Assembly (NCBI GenBank): GCA_947624125.1
Contig: CANQIY010000017.1
Location: forward strand, 1-17,122
Reading direction: 5' to 3'
DNA length: 17,122 nt
From: an uncultured Bacilli bacterium
Lineage (GTDB): Bacteria; Bacillota_I; Bacilli_A; RF39; UBA660
Of the stretch, positions 12,031 through 17,122 are shown piece after piece. The position numbers and the translations under genes were made by a program. Under the pieces are notes generated by a model, which was given only the letters and a program-made list of their open reading frames with translations, was not told the origin of the DNA and did not search any database. Within the stretch, counting starts at the first letter, position 1, and the number at the start of each line of letters is the position of its first letter.

Positions 12031-12765
12031 GTGACAAATATGTATTATGGACTAATATTAACTCTTATAACTGGATTATCTTTTTTAATCGGGATTATTA
12101 TTTTAAAAAATGTTAAAAATAAAGCTCAATTTTCTTTATTTACAATATCCCTAGCTTTTATTGTTATGTTAGGTCTTATTGTGTTTGATATTTTACCTGA
12201 ATTAGTTGAAAGTAATAATTGGTATTTATTAATTCCTTTTATAATTGGTTTTGGTATTTTAATTGTTTTAGATAAATTTATTCCCCATCATCATCATGAA
12301 CATGATGAAAAACATTGTGATAAAAAAGACCATGCTCTTCATTTAAATCATATAGGTGTAATTACTATTTTAGCTTTAGCTTTACATAATATGATAGAAG
12401 GTTTAACATTATATAGTTTAACACTTGGAAATGTAAAAAGTGGAATTTTAATGGCCATTAGTATATCTTTACATAATATTCCTTTAGGTTTTCAAATTGG
12501 TAATTCCCTTCGTTCGCAAAAACGTTCTTTCTCTTTAATTCTTTTATTAGTGTTAAGTTCTGTTTTAGGAGCCTTATTTGTGATTCTTTATGGTGATATT
12601 AGTTTAACTATTGAATATGTTTTATTATCATTAACTTTAGGAATGCTTCTTTATATCGTTTTATTTGAATTTTTACAAGAAATATGTCGTTCTGCCCAAG
12701 ATAAAGAAGTCATATATGGTTTAGTAGTAGGGGTTTTAGTACTTATTATTACTTTTTTGATTTAA
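12031..12765 (+). CDS. ZIP family divalent metal transporter
   Basis: A polytopic membrane protein of 244 residues from GTG 12031, with about seven to eight helices, importing Zn2+ or other divalent metals by family. A cytoplasmic His-rich loop between helices 3 and 4 carries HHHHEHDEKHC at 86-96 and further His to 107. TM4 has the family motif HNMIEG (119-124). TM5 has HNIPLG (148-153), where most ZIPs read HNxPEG; the bridging metal-ligand Glu is replaced by Leu152. The last helices end with FEFLQEI, typical of ZIPs. It heads a five-gene run, 12 bases before the next gene. The substrate is unknown; the missing Glu makes a changed metal site, or a one-site transporter, plausible. Confidence 0.88.
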   Translation: MTNMYYGLILTLITGLSFLIGIIILKNVKNKAQFSLFTISLAFIVMLGLIVFDILPELVESNNWYLLIPFIIGFGILIVLDKFIPHHHHEHDEKHCDKKDHALHLNHIGVITILALALHNMIEGLTLYSLTLGNVKSGILMAISISLHNIPLGFQIGNSLRSQKRSFSLILLLVLSSVLGALFVILYGDISLTIEYVLLSLTLGMLLYIVLFEFLQEICRSAQDKEVIYGLVVGVLVLIITFLI

Positions 12766-12777
12766 GTAGGTGATAGA

Positions 12778-13713
12778 TTGAAAAAAGTTTTAGTTACAGG
12801 AGCTGCTGGTAATATTGGTCTAAATGTTATTAAATATCTTTTAAGTGAAGGAAAATATGAAATAACAGCTCTTGATTTAAAGAATAAAAAAATTTATAAA
12901 AAATTAAAAAAGTATCGAAGACGAATTAATATTATTTATGGTGATGTTAATGATACTATTTTAATGGAGGCTTTAGTTAAAGACCATGATTATATTATTC
13001 ATTTAGCAAGTGTTATTCCGCCCTTTAGTGATTTAAGTAAAAATATTGCAAGTATTGTTGATTATAGTGGTACGGAAAATATTATTAAAGCCATTAATTT
13101 TTATAATGAAAAATGTCATTTAATATATGCCTCCACAACTTCTTTATATGATAAAAGTTTAAGTGGTAGTATTAAAGAAAAAATAAATGAAGATGAATTG
13201 ACATCATTTAGTTATTATAAATATAAAACAGAAAATTTAATTAAGAAAAAGTTAAAAAATTATACAATTTTAAGAGTGCCATTAATTTTAACTGATTTAG
13301 AAAAAAGTCCTATTATTTATAATATTAAGAAAAATTTATATGTTGAAGTAAGTACGAGTGAAGATGCCGCTTATGCTTTTGTAAGGGCCTTAAGTTTTAT
13401 TAAAGATTTAAATAAAAAGACTTATAATATTGGTTTAGGAGAAGAAGGAAGAGTTTTATTTACCGAAATACTTTATCATATTTTAAAATATTATGGTTTA
13501 AGTTTTTCTTATCTCTTTGGGCGGGTTTGTTTAGAAAAAAATTATTTGAGTCCCATTCTCTCTGATAGTGATGATTTAGATAATTGTATTCATTATCGAA
13601 CCGATTCTTTATATAATTATTATAGAAGATTAAAAAATAAAGGAAAGAAAAGAATTGGGCAAAGAATTATTGCTAAACCATTCCTTTTATTTCATTTAAG
13701 AAAGCGAGGCTAA
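12778..13713 (+). CDS. NAD(P)-dependent epimerase/dehydratase family protein (extended SDR)
   Basis: A 311-residue extended short-chain dehydrogenase. It starts at TTG with AGGTG 5 bases upstream and opens MKKVLVTGAAGNIGLNV; TGAAGNIG at 7-14 is the dinucleotide-binding loop. Further marks are Asp33 after the second strand, GDVND at 55-59, HLAS at 75-78, the Ser motif ASTTS at 118-122 and the Tyr-Lys pair Y146xxxK150 (YYKYK), followed by RVP at 166-168. The C-terminal half has the usual variable substrate domain and ends with a very basic tail (RRLKNKGKKRIGQR and KPFLLFHLRKRG), which could associate with the membrane. The substrate (nucleotide sugar or other) cannot be told. It ends one base before the patatin gene, so the two may act on related lipid or surface molecules. 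Confidence 0.88.
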   Translation: MKKVLVTGAAGNIGLNVIKYLLSEGKYEITALDLKNKKIYKKLKKYRRRINIIYGDVNDTILMEALVKDHDYIIHLASVIPPFSDLSKNIASIVDYSGTENIIKAINFYNEKCHLIYASTTSLYDKSLSGSIKEKINEDELTSFSYYKYKTENLIKKKLKNYTILRVPLILTDLEKSPIIYNIKKNLYVEVSTSEDAAYAFVRALSFIKDLNKKTYNIGLGEEGRVLFTEILYHILKYYGLSFSYLFGRVCLEKNYLSPILSDSDDLDNCIHYRTDSLYNYYRRLKNKGKKRIGQRIIAKPFLLFHLRKRG

Positions 13714-13714
13714 A

Positions 13715-14758
13715 ATGACAGGCTTAGTACTAGCTGGTGGGGGAGTTAAAGGTGCTTATCAAATCGGTGCTTATTTAGCTTTTAAAAAATGTCATATTAA
13801 AATAGATGGAGTAGTAGGAACTTCAATAGGTTCTTTTAATGGAGCTTTAATTGCTAGTGGAATGGAATTAGAATTATATAATTTTTGGAAAAATGCCGAT
13901 ATTGGGGAATTACTTAATTTTAACCAAAAGTATATTAAAAGTGTTAATGACAAAGACATTTTTAAAAGTTTAATTTATGGAATTGAACAAATGACTTTAA
14001 TAATTAAAGATAAAGGAATCAAAAATGATAATTTAAGAAAATTATTAAGTGAAATGATTGATGAGAAAAAAATTAGAAATAGTAAAATGGATTATGGTTT
14101 AGTAACAGTTAGAGTTAAAGATTTAAAACCATTATATCTTTTTAAAGAAGATATGTTAGAGGGGAAAATTCCTGAATATATCTTAGCTAGTTGTAATTTA
14201 CCTGTTTTTAAAAAAGATACTTTTATTGATAATAAATATTATATAGATGGAGGATTTTATGATATAAATCCGGTTAATATGTTATTAAAAAAAGGTTATG
14301 ATAAAGTATATTCCGTCGAAATTCAGGGAATAGGTTTTAGCAGAAAAGCCATTGATAAAAATAAAGTAACAATAATTAAACCATCTAAATTTTTAGGAAG
14401 TATGTTAAGTGTTAATAAAAGTAAGATTAATGAAAATATTAAATTAGGTTATTATGATACATTAAAAACGTTAAAAAATTATGATGGTTATAATTTTATC
14501 TTTAAAAAGTATCATAATTTTTGGTATAATACTTTAGCAAAGGGAATAAATGAAGAATTAAGGGAGAAAATAAAGCATTATTTTCATTGTAAAGATAATA
14601 AAGAAAGTATTATTAAAGCTTTAGAATATATTATGGTAAAAGAAAATTATACTTATTTTGAAGTTTATAGTATTTTTAAAGTTATCAGAAATGTGAAGAA
14701 AATGACTAAAAAACAAAATTTTGTTTATGAATTTGTGCGCAAATTAAAAATTATTTAG
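13715..14758 (+). CDS. patatin-like phospholipase
   Basis: A 347-residue esterase with the patatin Ser-Asp dyad, hydrolysing acyl groups of lipids by family. The oxyanion loop is AGGGVKGAYQIGAY (7-20), the nucleophile elbow GTSIG at 35-39 gives Ser37, and IDGGFYDINP (177-186) gives Asp178 of the DGG motif. The patatin domain spans about 3-195. Residues 200-347 are a basic helical extension without signal peptide, so it is probably cytoplasmic or peripheral at the inner face of the membrane. Related bacterial proteins include RssA/YchK-like patatins. SD GCGAGGC is weak and the gene begins one base after the preceding stop, so coupling is likely. The next gene's SD overlaps its TAG. Confidence 0.9.
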   Translation: MTGLVLAGGGVKGAYQIGAYLAFKKCHIKIDGVVGTSIGSFNGALIASGMELELYNFWKNADIGELLNFNQKYIKSVNDKDIFKSLIYGIEQMTLIIKDKGIKNDNLRKLLSEMIDEKKIRNSKMDYGLVTVRVKDLKPLYLFKEDMLEGKIPEYILASCNLPVFKKDTFIDNKYYIDGGFYDINPVNMLLKKGYDKVYSVEIQGIGFSRKAIDKNKVTIIKPSKFLGSMLSVNKSKINENIKLGYYDTLKTLKNYDGYNFIFKKYHNFWYNTLAKGINEELREKIKHYFHCKDNKESIIKALEYIMVKENYTYFEVYSIFKVIRNVKKMTKKQNFVYEFVRKLKII

Positions 14759-14766
14759 GAGGAATT

Positions 14767-15489
14767 ATGGGAAGAGCATATGAAGTAAGAAAATATAGTA
14801 TTCAAAAAACAGGAGCAGCAAGAGGGAAAATATATACCACTTTTGCAAAAGAAATTTATTTAGCGGCGAAAAAAGGAATTCCCGATGCAGATGCTAATAT
14901 TTCTTTAAAGAGAATTATTGAAAAAGCCAAAAAGAGTCAAGTACCTAGCGATATTATTAATAGAGCTATTGAGAAAGCAAAAGGGGTTGGAGGAGAAGAC
15001 TATCAAGAAGTTATTTATGAAGGATTTGGTCCGGGAGCTTCAACTTTAATTATTAAGACTTTGACTGATAATGTAAATAGAACAGTTGGTGAAGTTCGTG
15101 CAGCTTTTAATAAAGTTGGCAAAAGTTTAGGTGTTACTAATTCGGTATCTTATAATTATGATTATATTGGTCTTTTATCTTTCAAAGCACAAAATAGTGA
15201 AGAAATATTTGAAAAATTATTAAATGAAGGTATTGAAATTATTGATTATGAAGATGAAGATGGGGAGATAACTATTACCATGAAACCAAATGACCATGAT
15301 AAAGTAAAAGATGTTGTGGAGAGTATTATTCCTGATATTGATTATGAAATTGACCAAGTAGGAATGTTTCCAAAAGATAAAGTTACTTTAAATGAAGAAG
15401 ATACAGAAACCTTTAAAAAACTTTATAAAATGTTAGATGAAATTGATGATGTTACCGAAATATATCATAATGTTGATATAGAAATGTAG
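14767..15489 (+). CDS. YebC/PmpR family protein, YeeN/YeeI (YebC2) type
   Basis: A 240-residue TACO1/YebC family protein. The start MGRAYEVRKYSIQKTGAA is the YeeN/YeeI-type opening rather than the MAGHSKWANIKHRK of classical YebC. The N-terminal helical domain has FAKEIYLAAKKG and VPSDIINRAIEKAKG, the centre has YEGFGPGASTLII and TDNVNRTVGEVRAAF, and the C-terminal part contains two alpha/beta subdomains. All these are standard for the family. Once called transcription regulators, YebC2 proteins have more recently been shown to help translation of ribosome-stalling motifs such as polyproline; that is family knowledge. AGGAGG at 14757-14762 overlaps the preceding TAG. Seventeen bases separate it from the Fic-like gene. 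Confidence 0.93.
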   Translation: MGRAYEVRKYSIQKTGAARGKIYTTFAKEIYLAAKKGIPDADANISLKRIIEKAKKSQVPSDIINRAIEKAKGVGGEDYQEVIYEGFGPGASTLIIKTLTDNVNRTVGEVRAAFNKVGKSLGVTNSVSYNYDYIGLLSFKAQNSEEIFEKLLNEGIEIIDYEDEDGEITITMKPNDHDKVKDVVESIIPDIDYEIDQVGMFPKDKVTLNEEDTETFKKLYKMLDEIDDVTEIYHNVDIEM

Positions 15490-15506
15490 TATTTAGGAAG
15501 TTGAAA

Positions 15507-16160
15507 ATGAACTATAAATATAATATGTCACAAGAAGATAATATCTTTTTTGCTAAAAGAAAATTAGTTGACAATATTTATAAAAGTGCAAATTTGGAAG
15601 GTATTAAGGTTACACTTGCTGATATAGTGTCTTTTATTAATAATGTTAATACTGGTAATATCTCAGTAGATGATATGTTAAAATTAAAAGGTTTAAAAGA
15701 TGCTTGGGAATTTGTTTTAAATAATATTAATGACGACTTAACTTTAGATTATATTAAAAAAGTTCATTTTCAAATTTGTAAAGGTCAAAATGTTACTCCT
15801 TTAGGAGAATTTAGAGATAAAGGAGTAGGAATAACTGGTACTTCATGGCGACCTAAATTACCAAGTGAATGTAATTATGAAGAGGATTTGCATAAAATAT
15901 TAAATAAAGAAAATAAACTAGAAAGTTGTATTGAATTATTTTGTTTTATTCAAAGAAGTCAAATGTTTATTGATGGCAATAAGAGAGTAGCTAATTTAAT
16001 TGCTAATAAAGAAATGCTCAAAAATGGTTTAGGTATAATTGCTGTGCCAGTTCCAAAAATTGGTGAATATTTTAATGAACTTACCTATTATTATGAAACT
16101 AATGATTTAACAAAAATAAAAAAATGGATTTATGATAATTGCTTAGATGGTATTGAATAA
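15507..16160 (+). CDS. Fic-fold protein with inhibitory motif but no catalytic His
   Basis: A 217-residue Fic domain protein. ATG 15507 is used because AGGAAG (15495-15500) is 6 bases upstream; the alternative TTG 15501 touches the SD. Residues 27-32 (SANLEG) match the (S/T)xxxE(G/N) inhibitory helix of class II, N-terminal type, Fic proteins. GEFRDKGVGITGT at 100-112 is the flap region. The core signature is QMFIDGNKRVAN at 152-163: the usual HxFxDGN(G/K)R lacks its His, replaced by Gln152 (codon CAA). Phosphate-binding Gly157, Asn158 and Arg160 remain. Active Fic enzymes transfer AMP from ATP to a hydroxyl using the His as base, so normal AMPylation is doubtful; a binding or other role is possible. 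No antitoxin gene is adjacent. Confidence 0.88.
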   Translation: MNYKYNMSQEDNIFFAKRKLVDNIYKSANLEGIKVTLADIVSFINNVNTGNISVDDMLKLKGLKDAWEFVLNNINDDLTLDYIKKVHFQICKGQNVTPLGEFRDKGVGITGTSWRPKLPSECNYEEDLHKILNKENKLESCIELFCFIQRSQMFIDGNKRVANLIANKEMLKNGLGIIAVPVPKIGEYFNELTYYYETNDLTKIKKWIYDNCLDGIE

Positions 16161-16161
16161 A

Positions 16162-16193
16162 AAAATAATTTGCTAAATTAAATAAATTATTTT
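16162..16193. repeat. AT-only inverted repeat overlapping the tyrS promoter, possible weak terminator
   Basis: AAAATAATTT (16162-16171) and AAATTATTTT (16184-16193) are perfect 10-bp arms with a 12-base loop, ending in TTTT. They start two bases after the Fic stop and run into the first base of the tyrS -10. Stability would be low, being A-T only. Confidence 0.5.
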
Positions 16194-16198
16194 ATAAT
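16170..16198 (+). promoter_or_regulatory. promoter of the T-box/tyrS transcript
   Basis: TTGCTA (16170-16175), 17 bases, TATAAT (16193-16198). The predicted start is about 16205, the G that opens the basal helix of T-box stem I. Together with the promoter at 5295-5323 it is the best two-box promoter in the window. Confidence 0.75.
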
Positions 16199-16204
16199 GG
16201 AATT

Positions 16205-16353
16205 GTTAGTGATGAAGGAATTTACAACTCCGGAGCTAAATCGTTTACTAGCGTTATAAGTAGAGAGTGTATGATAATTCATAAATTAAGGTGGTACCGC
16301 GGAAATATTTTCGTCCTTAAATCTTAATTTTTGAATTTTTTTCTTTAAAGGAG
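16205..16353 (+). promoter_or_regulatory. T-box leader, short stem I, probably translational control of tyrS
   Basis: Senses uncharged tRNA-Tyr to control tyrS. Stem I: GTTAG (16205-16209) pairs with CTAGC (16248-16252), carries the AGTGATGA motif at 16208-16215 and is only about 48 bases long. Candidate specifier UAC codons are 16223-16225 and 16246-16248; I cannot decide between them. A stem III hairpin pairs TATGA (16270-16274) with TCATA (16279-16283). The T-box core AAGGTGGTACCGCGG is at 16289-16302 (the first A being 16288); TGGT at 16292-16295 fits an ACCA tRNA end, so discriminator A, as in tRNA-Tyr. The antiterminator helix is TTAAGG (16286-16291) with CCTTAA (16315-16320). The competing pairing is TCCTTAAA (16314-16321) with TTTAAAGGA (16344-16352), which covers the SD. 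No GC-containing terminator hairpin is visible. Confidence 0.9.
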
Positions 16354-16360
16354 AGATATG

Positions 16361-17122
16361 ATGAATTGTTTTGAAGATTTAAAATGGCGAGGACTTATTA
16401 AGGATATTAGTAGTCCTTTATTAGAAAAAAAATTAAATGAAGAAAAATTAACTTTTTATATTGGCACAGACCCAACAGCTGATTCGATGCATATTGGTCA
16501 TTTTTCATCATTTTTAATTGCAACAAGACTAGCTAAATACGGTCATAAACCCATTTTACTTATTGGGGGCGCTACTGGTTTAATTGGTGACCCTAAACCA
16601 TCAAATGAGAGACAAATGATTTCAAAAGAACAAGTCTTAAAAAATGTTTCATGCTTAACTAAGCAAGCAGAAGAAATATTTGGTTTTGAAGTAGTTAACA
16701 ATTATGATTGGACTAAAGATTTAAGTATCTTAGATTTTTTAAGAGATTATGGTAAATATATTAATGTTAATTATATGCTTGATAAAGATATCATTAATAG
16801 AAGATTAGAATCAGGAATTACTTTCTGTGAATTTGCTTATACTATTTTACAGGGTATGGATTTTGTTCATTTATATGAAGAAAAGGGTGTAACTTTACAG
16901 GTAGCAGGTTCTGACCAATGGGGAAATATTACAACAGGAATTGAACTCGCTCGTAAAAAATGTGATACAGAATTATATGGGATGACAATGCCTTTAGTAC
17001 TTGATGCGAATGGTGTTAAATTTGGTAAAACGGAAGGTAATGCTTTATGGCTTGATAAAAATAAAACATCTAGTTATGAATTATATCAATATTTGATTAA
17101 TACTAGTGATGAAATAGTTATT
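16361..17122 (+). CDS. tyrS: tyrosyl-tRNA synthetase, 3' end beyond window
   Basis: The first 254 codons of a class I bacterial TyrRS (normally about 410-420 residues); it charges tRNA-Tyr using ATP. It continues past the window end. Seen in order: GTDPTADSMHIGHF (35-48) with the HIGH motif at 44-47, LLIGGATGLIGDP (66-78), FAYTILQGMDF (158-168), GSDQWGN (183-189) and the signature KFGKT (220-224). The C-terminal S4-like anticodon domain is beyond the edge. Two ATGs stand in a row at 16358 and 16361; the second is preferred because AAGGAG (16348-16353) is 7 bases before it, against 4 for the first. Expression is under the T-box leader. Confidence 0.95.
   Translation, partial: MNCFEDLKWRGLIKDISSPLLEKKLNEEKLTFYIGTDPTADSMHIGHFSSFLIATRLAKYGHKPILLIGGATGLIGDPKPSNERQMISKEQVLKNVSCLTKQAEEIFGFEVVNNYDWTKDLSILDFLRDYGKYINVNYMLDKDIINRRLESGITFCEFAYTILQGMDFVHLYEEKGVTLQVAGSDQWGNITTGIELARKKCDTELYGMTMPLVLDANGVKFGKTEGNALWLDKNKTSSYELYQYLINTSDEIVI

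Noticed and set aside
15507..16160. Fic toxin-antitoxin module
   Set aside because: No small antitoxin gene is adjacent, the catalytic His is absent, and the gene lies in a housekeeping operon.
729..17122. TGA read as Trp (Mycoplasma code)
   Set aside because: All conserved Trp positions, such as TyrRS GSDQWGN and TrmB DPWPK, use TGG, and all proteins are full length under the standard code.

Overview
The window is a very AT-rich (by eye about a quarter to 30% GC) chromosomal segment, densely packed with bacterial housekeeping and small conserved genes. AGGAGG-type Shine-Dalgarno (SD) sites, a T-box leader before tyrS, a YtxG/YtxH pair, a CBS-DRTGG pyrophosphatase and a Cse60-like small protein all point to a low-GC Firmicute of the Bacilli or Mollicutes-like gut lineages (RF39 or Erysipelotrichia-like; this placement is inference). 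Trp is always TGG and every gene stops at TAA or TAG, so the code reads as standard, but no gene ends in TGA. I see no rRNA, tRNA, CRISPR, transposase, phage or integration module.

Layout. Positions 1-2486: a VanY-like M15 peptidase without signal peptide and with an altered catalytic motif, an RlmD/RlmCD-type rRNA uracil methyltransferase, a 28-codon small ORF followed by a 10-bp hairpin, and a small two-helix membrane protein. Positions 2541-5965: an overlapping pair of unrecognised genes, deoD (purine nucleoside phosphorylase) and a small sigma-70 family factor whose promoter lies in the end of deoD. A bidirectional terminator then separates these from the minus-strand CBS-DRTGG-DHH inorganic pyrophosphatase (6003-7625). 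Positions 7732-8959: a divergent gene for a Cys-His protein of unknown function, a Cse60-like 55-residue protein, and a minus-strand Asn/Met-rich coiled-coil protein. Positions 9009-11892: trmB, then a probable envelope operon of a lipoprotein, a long acidic low-complexity protein, a YtxG-like and a YtxH-like protein, ended by a strong terminator. Positions 12031-16160: a tight five-gene run of ZIP transporter, extended SDR/epimerase, patatin phospholipase, YeeN-type YebC and a Fic-fold protein. Positions 16170-17122: promoter, T-box and the first 254 codons of tyrS, cut by the window edge.

Regulation. Many genes have their own promoter with a strong or extended -10 box (TGnTATAAT) and almost no leader: the predicted mRNA 5' end falls on, inside or just before the SD, and for the methyltransferase gene on the ATG itself. 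Several start codons were moved downstream from the longest reading frame on this evidence and on SD spacing.

Most unusual points: a very short tyrS T-box that looks translational rather than transcriptional, the ultra-short leaders, Fic and VanY homologues with a changed catalytic residue, a ZIP homologue lacking a metal-ligand Glu, and several compact unrecognised genes. I did not find a defence system or a clearly new multi-gene system. The best candidates for something undescribed are the T-box leader and the unknown pair at 2541-4515.
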